From contig JAJDIT010000002.1 of NCBI GenBank assembly GCA_030266845.1, positions 1 to 64,000 on the forward strand: a stretch of DNA of 64,000 nt, written 5' to 3'. This document shows, one piece after another, positions 18,491-27,972 of this stretch. This stretch comes from Acholeplasma sp. OttesenSCG-928-E16 (lineage in GTDB: Bacteria > Bacillota_I > Bacilli_A > Acholeplasmatales > Acholeplasmataceae). The position numbers were made by a program, and so were the translations under genes. Positions within the stretch are counted from its first letter, which is position 1; every line of letters begins with the position of its first letter. The notes beneath the pieces were generated by a model. The model had not been told where the DNA came from. It worked only from the letters and a program-made list of their open reading frames with translations, and made no database searches.

Positions 18491-19352
18491 AGTTGTCCTT
18501 AAATAAATATTTTAGTTTGTATTCTTTTGATTCTGATACTTCAAAATACCCAACCAATTTTCCTTTTTTATCGTATGCTAGAAAAGGTTTATCAGTTTTT
18601 ATTTGTCTTTCATCGAGCTTTACACCATTTAAAACAAGCTTTACCTCATAGTCGTCTAGGACAACCGATTCACTAATTTCTTTGAAAAGATCTCGATCTT
18701 GGATAATACTATTTTCATTTAACTCATCGAGTAAAACAACCTTATCTAAAGTGTAATTACCAATTTTAACTCTTCTTAAGCTTTGAAGTAAACCTGAAGT
18801 CCCAAGCTTTTCTGCCAAATCAACAGCAAGGCTTCTAATGTAGGTACCACTACTGACACTAGCCATAAAATCCACTTTATTATCAATTATAGGAGATAGT
18901 CTTTTGAAAGACTTAATGGTTACTTCGGAAGGAGCTATTTCGATATCCTTGTTTTCTCTAGCATATTGATATAACTTTTTACCTGCAATCTTCTTAGCAG
19001 AGTAAATTGGAGGGTACTGCATGTACTTGCCAACAAAAGAACTCATTTTATCATCAATATCTTTTTCGCTACTGCTAAAAAATAAAGCATCTTCAATATT
19101 TCCTGTTAGGTCAAATGTGTCACTTTTTTTGCCAAACAAGATAGTTCCTTGATATTCTTTATCTAATCCGTTAAATAAAAAGGCTAGTTTAGTTGCATCA
19201 TTAACTAATAATATAAGTAATCCGCTTGCAAATGGATCTAATGTTCCTGTGTGTCCTATTCTTTTGGTTTTTAGTATTTTTCTTGCCTGGTTTACAACAT
19301 CATGACTTGTCATGCCAGGCTTTTTGTCAACTAATACAATGCCATTCATCAT
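18477..19352 (-). CDS. truB: tRNA pseudouridine-55 synthase TruB
   Basis: Makes pseudouridine 55 in the T-loop of tRNAs. The 291 residues include the catalytic GHTGTLDPFASG motif with D39 as the nucleophile, GTYIRSLAVDLAEKLG and a C-terminal PUA-like region (AYDKKGKLVGYFEV). ATG 19352 and ATG 19349 are both possible starts (MMNG); the difference is one residue. Located between the thioredoxin gene and ribF. Confidence 0.95.
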   Translation of the reverse strand: MMNGIVLVDKKPGMTSHDVVNQARKILKTKRIGHTGTLDPFASGLLILLVNDATKLAFLFNGLDKEYQGTILFGKKSDTFDLTGNIEDALFFSSSEKDIDDKMSSFVGKYMQYPPIYSAKKIAGKKLYQYARENKDIEIAPSEVTIKSFKRLSPIIDNKVDFMASVSSGTYIRSLAVDLAEKLGTSGLLQSLRRVKIGNYTLDKVVLLDELNENSIIQDRDLFKEISESVVLDDYEVKLVLNGVKLDERQIKTDKPFLAYDKKGKLVGYFEVSESKEYKLKYLFKDNYENN

Positions 19353-19355
19353 TAA

Positions 19356-19646
19356 CTACAAAAGAGCCAATATATCTTCTTTTGGGGCAAATCCGCTTTT
19401 GCGATTTACTTCTTTCCCATTATCTAGTATTACGATAGTTGGTACTCCCCTAACACCAAAGTCAACAGCAATATCTCGGTATTCATCAATATCAATTGAA
19501 ATTAGTTCAATATCGCTTCGCTCTTGATTTATTTCATCAATTATTGGTGAAATCATCTTACATGGTCCACACCAAGTTGCATAAAACTTTAATAATACTT
19601 TTTTATCTTTTATCATTTCATTAATATTTTGTCCTTTATATTCCAT
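19356..19646 (-). CDS. Thioredoxin
   Basis: Small cytoplasmic disulfide reductase. The 96 residues have the WCGPC redox site with C26 and C29, the cis-proline region GVRGVPTIVIL, and the usual thioredoxin order of strands and helices. Slightly shorter than the ~105-residue norm because the N terminus is brief. It follows mutS2 and precedes truB. Whether it is the main TrxA cannot be judged from this window. Confidence 0.88.
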   Translation of the reverse strand: MEYKGQNINEMIKDKKVLLKFYATWCGPCKMISPIIDEINQERSDIELISIDIDEYRDIAVDFGVRGVPTIVILDNGKEVNRKSGFAPKEDILALL

Positions 19647-19690
19647 AAATACCTCCTTGATGGTTTTATTTTACCACAAACCATATTTTT

Positions 19691-22012
19691 TTATTTCAAT
19701 AAAACAACAGTTACTCCGTTTAATCCTTCTCCTTCTCCTCCAGGTCTAAAGGATTTAACATACGGTGATTTTTTTATGACCTCCATCACGGCTTTTTTTG
19801 ACTGCCAGAGTGCCAAATCCGTGTATGACATATAACATGTTCAAGTTTGAAACAATCGCTTTATCTATCGCTTTTTCTAAAGCATCTTTAACATCATCGA
19901 AGCGGTATCCCCTTAAGTCTACCTCCAATTTTGCATCTTTTGATACTAAATCTGCATCGCTTCTTTTTTTGGAACTCTTATTTTTTGCTTCTTCTTTTAT
20001 TTCATTAGTTTTCTTTAAGTCATCTCTTTTAAAGCGCATCTTAAAGTCACCAAACGATACTTCGAGATCATTTTTTCTAATGGATACAATTTTTCCATAT
20101 TTTTGATATGGTCTTATGTAAACTGAATCACCTACTAATAGTTCCTCATCATCGGTTGGATTATCATCGGTTTTATGGTTTTGATTGATTTTGTTTTTTA
20201 AAGAAGCTGCTTCATTTAAAGAAATTATTTCTTTATTCCTTAGATTTGAAATTAGATCCTTTAATTCTTCTTTTAGATTCTCCCATTTATCTTTTTCTTT
20301 CTGTTCAATATTTTTTAACAATTTTTCTTTATTTTCATCAAATAGTTTCTTATCTTCTAAATGTTTAAATAGCAAAGACTCGTAGTGTTTAATTTGATCA
20401 CTCAAAATTGCCTCTTTTTTGGCAACCTCCAATTTTTCTTGGTTTAGCTTGTTTAGAGTTTTTGATAAGTCGGTTTCCTTTTTATTTAAGATATCATATG
20501 CATCATCTAAGATCGAACTTTCTATTCCCATTCTTTTGCTATTAAAAATGCGTTTGATGTACCTGAACTACCTAAAACCAAATAGTATAGAGGGCTTAGA
20601 GTTTTTTCATCAAAAGCAACACTAGCACTCATAATTCCGTCATTTTCAAGAGCATAGATCTTTAAATCAGAATAATGGGTGGTAACCATTAAACGAAGGT
20701 TTTTCTTTCTTAAATGATTCAAAATAGCTATCGCTAGACTTGATCCTTCTTGTGGATCTGTACCGCTACCAATCTCATCAATTAATACTAAGTCATTTGA
20801 TTTAGCGTTATCCATAATATTCTTAATTTTTTTAAGATGACTTGAAAATGTAGATAGGGATTGTTCAATTGACTGCTCATCGCCGATATCTGCAAAAATA
20901 TTATCAAAAATGGCAATATCAGATTGAGGATCACAAGATACTAAGATACCCATCTGAGTCATTACTGAAAAAATACCTGTTGTTTTTAAGGCTACGGTCT
21001 TACCACCAGTATTTGGTCCAGTTATAATCATAGTTTTAAACTCATTGTTTAAAATAACATCAATTGGAACGACTTGTTCTTTTTTGATTAGTGGATGACG
21101 CCCTTTAATGATATTAATCTTTCCTTCTTTATTTACTCTAGGCATAACGCCATCAATGTCTCTAGCATACATTGCTTTAGCGTGTAATACATCTAGCAGT
21201 AAGAAGATATCCAAGTTCTTCATGAGATTGTCATATGAGGATGCTATTTCATTGGTCAGGATGGATAATATTTTTTGAATTTCCTCATTCTCCAAAACTG
21301 CCAAGTACTCTAATTCGGATTGGATATTAAAGGCAACCTCTGGTTCGATATAGACAGTCTGACCAGTTTTTGAAATATCTAAGACAGTCCCTTTTATTTT
21401 GTTCTTATAAGTAATATTAACCGGAATACAATATCGGTTATTTCTGGTGGTAATGATGTTTTCTGCAAGATAGTCTTTATACTTATCTAAAAAACTGCGC
21501 ATCTTATCATCCAATTCCTTCTGTTTTAGGGAAATGTTTCTTCTAATTTTCGATAGTCCTGGTGAGGCATTATCATAGATTATTCCTCTTTCATCGAAGA
21601 TGGAGTCAATCATTTTTAATAAAGATTGATGATTAGTAATCAAAGATATTTGTTCATGAATAATATTATATGTGATATTTAATTTTTTCGCATATAAAAA
21701 AGCCTCCAAAACACTTTTTTCCATCGTAAGAAATAGTCTAATTTGCATTATGTCACTGCCACTTAAAATAAAACCCCTTGGAAGCAGTTTAAGTATCTCA
21801 AAAATATCAAAATCTTCGATTAGGGGTAGTTGTCCGACTCTAAGTAAATGATTATTGATATCCTCGGTTTGCCTTAAGCTAGTTTCTATCTCGATTAAAT
21901 CTGTACTTGGAGTCATATTCAAAATATAGTCTCTAGCTGACTTGGTCTTAGTATATGATGAAATTAAAATTAATATTTTAGGTATATCTAACTCTTTGGC
22001 TGAAAAAATCAT
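19691..22012 (-). pseudogene. mutS2: MutS2 / ribosome-rescue endonuclease, broken by two single-base frameshifts
   Basis: MutS2 splits collided ribosomes and carries a DNA/RNA-cleaving Smr domain. The start is ATG 22012 behind AAAGGGGGG. The first piece (22012-20522) has the MutS core and ATPase (ITGPNTGGKT, LIDEIGSGTDPQEGSS, VTTHYSDLK) and stops at AKEWE. The next frame continues immediately as RMGIESSILDDAYDIL with the coiled coil, KOW-like region and Smr domain (DLRGYRFDD, VIHGFGT). A second shift near 19780 ends that frame early. In the third frame the normal tail AVMEVIKKSPYVKSFRPGG follows, ending at TAA 19693-19691. Both shifts lie in A runs: A4 where A5 is needed (about 20526-20531), and A7 where A6 is needed (about 19790-19796). 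Either a degraded gene or homopolymer sequence errors. Confidence 0.88.
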
Positions 22013-22068
22013 TTCGCCCCCCTTTTTAGACTTTTTTGTGATATAATGAAAGTGAATAGGAGTATTAT

Positions 22069-22926
22069 ATGAAGTACCATACACTTACATTGAACGAACA
22101 AAGGTTATCACAACTTGAAAAAATATATTCTAATCATTTAATAGATATTCAAAATGAACATCTTCTTTTTTCTGCCATCCACAATGGAATCAGAATTTTT
22201 GCTTATAAAACCGGCAAAGTCGTATTGCAAGGTGATAACGTTTTAAGTGAAGTAGCCCAAATAAAATCAATTTTGAAAATCGAAGATTATGCGGCTATCG
22301 GTGCTGATGAAGTGGGAACTGGCGATGTCTTTGGTCCAATAGTTGTTTGTTCCGTCTACACCAGCCTTGAGGATTTAGCGTTTCTAGAAGAGCTTGGTGT
22401 GAAAGACTCTAAAAATATGGATGATAGACAAATTAAAGCGATAGGTCCAAAACTCGCGAATAGATTGATTTACTCACTAATTATTTTGGATCCGACTAGA
22501 TATAATGAGATTAATCGAAAAGGTAATAATTTGAATAAAATTAAAGCATTACTCCACAACTCCTCGATTATTAAGACTACTGCAAAGATTAACAAAAAGG
22601 TTCCTGTTATTTTAGACCAGTTTTGCAAACCAGAGTTATACTTTGGATATCTAAAAGATGAGAAGTTCAAATACACCCAAATTGAATTCCATGTAAGAGC
22701 TGAAAGCTATCATCTATCAGTTGCTGCTGCAAGTATTTTAGCTCGCTACGCATTCTTAGCTAAAATGCACGAACTAGGTAAGAAAATTGATATGAAGTTA
22801 CTAAAAGGTGCGGCAAGCAATGTCGATGAGCAGATCATGGAAATCTACACACAACACGGAATTGAAATGTTAGAACAAGTAGCAAAAATGAATTATAAAA
22901 ATGTTACAAAACAGGTTTCTCTCTAA
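22069..22926 (+). CDS. rnhC: Ribonuclease HIII
   Basis: Cleaves RNA in RNA-DNA hybrids, including Okazaki primers and R-loops. At 285 residues it has an N-terminal TBP-like substrate-binding domain (about 1-70) and the RNase H fold with IGADEVGTGDVFGP (D80, E81), GVKDSKNM, and the C-terminal YHLSVAAASILAR. The D-E-D-D-type metal ligands appear intact. It is divergent from mutS2, separated by 56 bases with an extended -10 (TGATATAAT, 22039-22047). The last 23 bp overlap the 3' end of the convergent rluD-type gene. The mutS2/rnhC neighbourhood resembles B. subtilis. Confidence 0.95.
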   Translation: MKYHTLTLNEQRLSQLEKIYSNHLIDIQNEHLLFSAIHNGIRIFAYKTGKVVLQGDNVLSEVAQIKSILKIEDYAAIGADEVGTGDVFGPIVVCSVYTSLEDLAFLEELGVKDSKNMDDRQIKAIGPKLANRLIYSLIILDPTRYNEINRKGNNLNKIKALLHNSSIIKTTAKINKKVPVILDQFCKPELYFGYLKDEKFKYTQIEFHVRAESYHLSVAAASILARYAFLAKMHELGKKIDMKLLKGAASNVDEQIMEIYTQHGIEMLEQVAKMNYKNVTKQVSL

Positions 22927-23809
22927 TTTTATTTAACATTTCATCAAATTCAACTGGTAATAAAGAGGTAAATTCAAGATACCTCTTTTTTGTTGGATGC
23001 ATAAAACCAATCAAATAGGCATGTAAAAACTGTCCTGTATTTCCATATACTTTTTTTGGCCCATAAAGTGGATCTCCTACAATTGGGTGACCGATATAAC
23101 TCATGTGAACTCTAATCTGATGGGTTCTTCCAGTCTCCAAAATACACGATAAAAAAGTAAATCCATCAAAACGTTCTAAGACTTTAAAAGTTGTTATCGC
23201 CTTTTTACCAACATCAGTAACCGCCATCTTCTTTCGATTCTTGGAGCTTCTTCCAATATTTGTCTCAATTTTTCCTTCTGATTCGAGGATTGAACCATAA
23301 ACTAGACAACGATATTCCCTTTTTATTTCATGATTTTTTAGCTGTCTTGCTAATTCATTATGACTAAAATCATTTTTGGCAACCAGCAACAAACCACTCG
23401 TATCCTTATCGATTCGGTGGACTATTCCTGGTCTAATAATTCCATTTATCCCAGATAGATTTTCCACTTGATGGAGTAATCCATGGACCAAAGTATTGCC
23501 TTTATAACTAGATGCTGGGTGGACGACTAATCCAGATGGTTTGTTTACTACTATTAAATCATCATCTTCATAGGTTATTTCTAAGTTTAAATCAACTGGC
23601 TTGATATCCAAGGCTGCAGGTTCTTTAAATCTTATTGTTATAACATCGTTTTCTTTTAATAAATATCCAGTTTTTACCTTTTTATCATTTACTAAAACAT
23701 ATTCATCTCTAATTAGACCTTGAATATGATTTCTAGTTAACTCAAGCTTAGATACTAAGTAATTATCTAATCTTATTTGAATATTTTCTAAAAAGTGGAT
23801 TGTTTTCAT
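22904..23809 (-). CDS. RluA-family 23S rRNA pseudouridine synthase (RluD-like)
   Basis: Cytoplasmic pseudouridine synthase with an N-terminal S4 RNA-binding domain (about 15-75) and a catalytic domain with HRIDKDTSGLLLVAKN, nucleophile D134. Additional RluA/D motifs are GRTHQIRVHMSYIGHPIVGDPLYG and HAYLIGF. The 301 residues are the RluD length. It overlaps lspA by 4 bp; lspA followed by the RluD-type gene (ylyB in B. subtilis) is a conserved pair. Exact target uridines are not determinable from sequence alone. Confidence 0.93.
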   Translation of the reverse strand: MKTIHFLENIQIRLDNYLVSKLELTRNHIQGLIRDEYVLVNDKKVKTGYLLKENDVITIRFKEPAALDIKPVDLNLEITYEDDDLIVVNKPSGLVVHPASSYKGNTLVHGLLHQVENLSGINGIIRPGIVHRIDKDTSGLLLVAKNDFSHNELARQLKNHEIKREYRCLVYGSILESEGKIETNIGRSSKNRKKMAVTDVGKKAITTFKVLERFDGFTFLSCILETGRTHQIRVHMSYIGHPIVGDPLYGPKKVYGNTGQFLHAYLIGFMHPTKKRYLEFTSLLPVEFDEMLNKIREKPVL

Positions 23810-24384
23810 TTTTGATCTTGTGACTTCTCTAGTAATGCTTGCTTCTCAAATTCCATATGTTTCTTTTTCTTCCTAATTCTATCTAGGAACAAAAACTCAA
23901 TAATCACCAATATAACTCCTGCCGTTAGGCATCCATCAGCGAAGTTACAACTCCAATTAAAAAGGAACCCGATTCCAGGTAAGTCCTTTAAGAATGTGAA
24001 CTCCAAAAAATCAATAACCCCACCGCCATTTGTAAAGCGATCTATTCCATTTCCAAGCGCTCCAGCATATAAAAATGCCAGTCCTATTGTAAATACTTTG
24101 TGTGTTTTAAAGTTACCGAACCGATAAATTAGAATAGATAGGGCAATAACAGCTATAAATGCCATCATAATAAAGAACCACGTTTGCCCTTCTAAAATAC
24201 TTAGCCCGGCTCCATAATTAATTACCTTATAAAAACTAATGATTGGTTTATCACCAATCAAAATAATTGGAACCCTTTGATGCATTGGAAAAGATTGCGA
24301 AAAATAGATGATCCATTTTGATGCCTGATCAATCGCTAGCAATCCAACAATGATAATAATACTTATCCATCTCTTCTTGTTCAT
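23806..24384 (-). CDS. lspA: Lipoprotein signal peptidase (signal peptidase II)
   Basis: Membrane aspartyl protease that removes signal peptides from prolipoproteins such as the repeat lipoprotein at 6449. It has four hydrophobic segments over 192 residues. The catalytic aspartates are D115 in GALGNGIDRF and D150 in FNWSCNFADG, with the conserved NYGAGLSIL segment at 56-64. The loop between the two aspartates is 35 residues, longer than the 27 in E. coli. Overlaps the RluD-like gene by 4 bp; the charged KKKKHMEFEKQ tail is cytoplasmic. Confidence 0.94.
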   Translation of the reverse strand: MNKKRWISIIIIVGLLAIDQASKWIIYFSQSFPMHQRVPIILIGDKPIISFYKVINYGAGLSILEGQTWFFIMMAFIAVIALSILIYRFGNFKTHKVFTIGLAFLYAGALGNGIDRFTNGGGVIDFLEFTFLKDLPGIGFLFNWSCNFADGCLTAGVILVIIEFLFLDRIRKKKKHMEFEKQALLEKSQDQK

Positions 24385-24392
24385 TTAATCAC

Positions 24393-24767
24393 CTAAAATA
24401 ATAAAATAATGAATGTTGTACCCAGTATTAATAATATAACACTTATAAATGTTGGTTCAATATAAAACACTGGTTTAACATTAATTTCTTTTATTTTACC
24501 ATTATAATATCCTAACAGTTTAAAATAAAACAAATAATAAAGAAAAATAGATACAATCAGTGTAAAAAGGATCAAAAATGCTAAAAGCATTTCAATTCTT
24601 GGGATTATAAATAATTGGATAAATATAATCATCGGAATAAAAGCGATCAGTAAGGTGATTAATAATGAAAATAATGCACTCTTAAATGTTTGCATTTTAC
24701 TTGAAAAACTCGCTATTCTAGCATTTACGAACCTATACTCTTTATATAGTTTAATAATTCGTTTCAT
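24393..24767 (-). CDS. Small membrane protein of unknown function
   Basis: Not recognised. The 124 residues comprise a basic N terminus (KRIIKLYKEYRFVNARIASF) and three clear hydrophobic segments, about residues 32-54, 58-83 and 103-124. There are no catalytic motifs. Its ATG overlaps the Lon-like protease stop by 4 bp and it ends 9 bases before lspA, so it is co-expressed with both. The context suggests a role at the membrane with either the protease or lipoprotein processing, but this is only inference. Confidence 0.7.
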   Translation of the reverse strand: MKRIIKLYKEYRFVNARIASFSSKMQTFKSALFSLLITLLIAFIPMIIFIQLFIIPRIEMLLAFLILFTLIVSIFLYYLFYFKLLGYYNGKIKEINVKPVFYIEPTFISVILLILGTTFIILLF

Positions 24768-25798
24768 AATGATATCTCTTCTAAATATTTGATCGCATCA
24801 TCGAATGTTTCAATCACATAGAAACCAGCGAAGCGCGATAACTCTTCCATTTTATAGACATAGTCATTTATATCATCGCCAATGTAATTCAAACTCGTAA
24901 TAAAAAAATAATCAACGTTATTGTCTATGGCAGTATATACTTTTTGCCTTGCCCCTCCAATTTTTCCAATTGTTCCATCAAAATCAAGAGTTCCAGTTCC
25001 AGAAATAATATAATCACTGAAGTTCTTTTTTGTTAGTGTACTATATAAAGACATCGCTTGCAGTAAACCACCTGATGGTCCACCTATCAAAGATGAAAGA
25101 CCTGCCTGATTAAATGCTGGAGTTGCTGATATTTCATAATCAGGATAATAACTTAGAAAATAATCACCTTTAACAAGGTTTATTTTTTTTTCTATTAATT
25201 TGCCAGCTCTATTTATTGTAATAATAGCTTCATTCTTTCTGGCCAAATCTAACATTTCCTTTATTTTGATTGTATCCATATTTTCATCAGCTATTATTTG
25301 CTTATCTTGATATTCTACTTTAACAACTAGATCGTTAACCTCAATATCCTTAAACTTACTTGGTCTATAATAAATTCTAAGTCCTTTAAAGGAATAGTCA
25401 ATTTTTATATTTTCGTCTTCCTTATTAGCGGCATTATAGGCATAGATAATTGAATATTGATAGCTAGCTCTTTTTGAAACCTGTCCCATTTTTTGGTTGT
25501 CAAATGTTGAAATATCTTTAGCATAAGGAGTGGTTTCATAAACATCGTATTCCTTATTTTTGTTTGTAATAAGATATTGAAAAAGAGTCATTTTAGTGTA
25601 AGAAGTAACATGAATAGAATAAAAATTATCACTGTTTTGGAATCCATCCTCGATTACGATGTTTTGATTAATATTAGTTAATCCTCCCGGTGTGATTATT
25701 GAATATCCACTTGGCCACACTAAAATAAGCATTGCCAAAATGTATGGAATAAGTATTAAAGTAAGTATTCTTTTATTGTTATCTAAGAATTTTTTCAT
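24764..25798 (-). CDS. Membrane-anchored Lon-like (S16) serine protease, SepM/YlbL type
   Basis: Extracytoplasmic protease anchored by one N-terminal membrane segment (residues 10-30). A PDZ-like middle region (about 120-205) precedes the S16 domain. The Ser-Lys dyad is visible: S242 in GGPSGGLLQ and K286 in GKIGGARQKV. The family includes SepM, which trims a competence peptide in streptococci, and YlbL in Bacillus. Length 344 residues, as usual. ATGA overlap with comEB upstream and with the small membrane gene downstream. Its substrate is unknown. Confidence 0.9.
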   Translation of the reverse strand: MKKFLDNNKRILTLILIPYILAMLILVWPSGYSIITPGGLTNINQNIVIEDGFQNSDNFYSIHVTSYTKMTLFQYLITNKNKEYDVYETTPYAKDISTFDNQKMGQVSKRASYQYSIIYAYNAANKEDENIKIDYSFKGLRIYYRPSKFKDIEVNDLVVKVEYQDKQIIADENMDTIKIKEMLDLARKNEAIITINRAGKLIEKKINLVKGDYFLSYYPDYEISATPAFNQAGLSSLIGGPSGGLLQAMSLYSTLTKKNFSDYIISGTGTLDFDGTIGKIGGARQKVYTAIDNNVDYFFITSLNYIGDDINDYVYKMEELSRFAGFYVIETFDDAIKYLEEISL

Positions 25799-26259
25799 TT
25801 AATAGAGACGATAACTGGATCTATTTGTCTAGTCTTAATGTTGGCACTTTTAAGCATCTTAATTGCCGCTTGATTACCTTCTGTGCCTGCGTATTTATCA
25901 TCCGAATAGACTATTTCAGTAATCCCACTTTGGATTATAAGTTTTGCACACTCTTGGCATGGGAATAATGTGACATAGATGGTTGAATTCTTTAATGATT
26001 GTGTCGAATTTAAAATTGCATTGGCTTCAGCATGAACAACATATGGATATTTCGTTTCTGATAAAGTCCCAACTTTATCCCATGGAAATTTATCATCACT
26101 GCATCCTTTTGGAAGACCATTATATCCAATTCCAACTATCCTTAAATCGTTATTAACAATACAAGCTCCTACTTGAGTATTAGGGTCCTTACTTCTTTTT
26201 GAAGACAACATAGCAACCCCCATAAAATATTGATCCCAAGAAATATAATCTTTTCGCAT
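25795..26259 (-). CDS. comEB: dCMP deaminase / ComEB-type cytidine deaminase family
   Basis: Deaminates dCMP to dUMP, the substrate for thymidylate synthase at 42618. The 154 residues carry the zinc site H76-A-E78 (HAEAN) and C101-x2-C104 (PCQEC), with the GYNGLPKG loop and the DPNTQVGACIV strand typical of dCMP deaminases. The symbol refers to family resemblance; there is no competence operon here. It sits 3 bases after aspS and overlaps the Lon-like protease by 4 bp. Confidence 0.92.
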   Translation of the reverse strand: MRKDYISWDQYFMGVAMLSSKRSKDPNTQVGACIVNNDLRIVGIGYNGLPKGCSDDKFPWDKVGTLSETKYPYVVHAEANAILNSTQSLKNSTIYVTLFPCQECAKLIIQSGITEIVYSDDKYAGTEGNQAAIKMLKSANIKTRQIDPVIVSIK

Positions 26260-26262
26260 TAT

Positions 26263-27972
26263 TTACTCCTTTATTGAAATATTTAATTCAACTAATTGTT
26301 TTTCATCGACTGTTGAAGGGGCTTGCATCATTAAATCTCTAGCACTCTGAGTTTTTGGAAAAGCAATCACGTCTTTAATGTTTCTTGTCTTTGTAATTAA
26401 CATCACAAGGCGATCTAGACCAAAGGCTATTCCGCCGTGTGGTGGGGTTCCATATTTTAGTGCCTCAACAAAAAAGCCAAACCTTTCTTCGATATCAACC
26501 TTTGTTAAAGATAATGTCTCAAACATCAACTTTTGGACTTCCTCATTATGAATTCTAATTGAACCGCCGCCAACTTCATAACCGTTTATTACAATATCAT
26601 ATGCCTTGGCAAGGCACTTTTTCGGGTTGTTTTTTAGCATATCTACATCTTTTGGTGCTGTAAATGGATGATGTCTTGCATAAAATCTTTTATCTTCTTT
26701 GTCATACTCTAAGAGTGGAAAGTCAGTGACCCAAAGGAATGAATATTCGTTTTCATCATATAGTTTGTAATCTTCTGCTATTTGTAGTCTAAGAGCTCCA
26801 AGACTTTGTGACACATCCTCATAGTCGCCAGGAACTAATAACAATGTTTCATTTTCTTTAAGTCCAATCTTACCGATGATATCTTTATCAACAAATTTGG
26901 CGATAGATCCAGAAATTTCACCATCAACGACCTTTAAAAATGCTAGGGATTCCCCATGATTTTGTTTTACGGTTATCGTATATTTGTCGATTTCTTTTCT
27001 AGATAAATTGGTTTTTGCAATAATTCCTTTAACATATCTTTTCGACTTAAAAATTGGGATATTATATTCGCTGAATATCGCTTTATAATCATTTAAAAAA
27101 AGCTCAAAACGGTTATCTGGTTTATCAGATCCGTATTTGTTCATTGCCTCTTTATAAGTCATCTTTAGAAATGGTGTCTTAATATTTAGATCAAGAACTT
27201 GCTTAAAAATATACTTAAATAGTTTTTCTGTTAGCTTGATAATATCTTTTTGATCAACAAATGATGCTTCAACGTCAATTTGAGTAAACTCAAGCTGTCT
27301 ATCTGCTCTTAAATCCTCATCTCTAAAACATCTAGCAATTTGAAAATACTTTTCAAAACCGGCAATCATAAATAATTGCTTATAAAGTTGTGGAGATTGT
27401 GGAAGAGCATAAAACTCTCCTTTATATAATCTAGCTGGTACTAGAAAGTCTCTAGCACCCTCTGGTGTTGATTTCCCCAAAATGGGCGTTTCAAGTTCAT
27501 AAAAACCTTCTTTTGACAAGAAATTCCTAGCCGCAATCGCAATCTTATGTCTTTTAATTAAATAGTCTTGCATGATCGGTCTTCTTAGATCCAAATAACG
27601 ATATTTAAGCCTAACTTCTTCTGAGGCATCAGTATCATCAGAAACAATAATCGGTGGAGTTTCTGATGTGGATAGTATTACAAGGCTGCTTGCAATAATC
27701 TCAATTTCTCCTGTTTTTATGTTTGGGTTTTTAGATTCTCTTTCAACGACAACCCCTTTTACTTCGATCACATATTCAACTCTTACTTGACTGGCAAGTT
27801 CGTAGTTTTCATTTTCTGGTTTCACGATTATTTGGGTTATTCCAAAACGGTCTCTAAGATCGATGAAAATTAAACCACCAAGATTTCTTTTTTTAGCAAC
27901 CCAACCTTTTAAGTAAACTATTTTATTAACATCTTTAATTGTCAATTCATTGTTGTTATTTGTGTATTTCAT
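26263..27972 (-). CDS. aspS: Aspartyl-tRNA synthetase
   Basis: Class II synthetase charging tRNA-Asp. The 569 residues have the N-terminal OB anticodon-binding domain (1-105), motif 2 FRDEDLRADRQLEFTQID, a GAD insertion domain of the bacterial type (about 270-410), and motif 3 GIAFGLDRLVMLI. Length is slightly below the ~590 of other bacteria. Overlaps hisS by 4 bp; hisS-aspS is a conserved Firmicutes pair and here lies behind a T-box. Whether it is discriminating or also charges tRNA-Asn cannot be told here. Confidence 0.97.
   Translation of the reverse strand: MKYTNNNNELTIKDVNKIVYLKGWVAKKRNLGGLIFIDLRDRFGITQIIVKPENENYELASQVRVEYVIEVKGVVVERESKNPNIKTGEIEIIASSLVILSTSETPPIIVSDDTDASEEVRLKYRYLDLRRPIMQDYLIKRHKIAIAARNFLSKEGFYELETPILGKSTPEGARDFLVPARLYKGEFYALPQSPQLYKQLFMIAGFEKYFQIARCFRDEDLRADRQLEFTQIDVEASFVDQKDIIKLTEKLFKYIFKQVLDLNIKTPFLKMTYKEAMNKYGSDKPDNRFELFLNDYKAIFSEYNIPIFKSKRYVKGIIAKTNLSRKEIDKYTITVKQNHGESLAFLKVVDGEISGSIAKFVDKDIIGKIGLKENETLLLVPGDYEDVSQSLGALRLQIAEDYKLYDENEYSFLWVTDFPLLEYDKEDKRFYARHHPFTAPKDVDMLKNNPKKCLAKAYDIVINGYEVGGGSIRIHNEEVQKLMFETLSLTKVDIEERFGFFVEALKYGTPPHGGIAFGLDRLVMLITKTRNIKDVIAFPKTQSARDLMMQAPSTVDEKQLVELNISIKE

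Noticed and set aside
20515-20540. Programmed ribosomal frameshift in mutS2
   Set aside because: There is no X-XXY-YYZ slippery heptamer or stimulatory pseudoknot visible, and a second shift of the opposite sign occurs downstream; degradation or sequence error is simpler.
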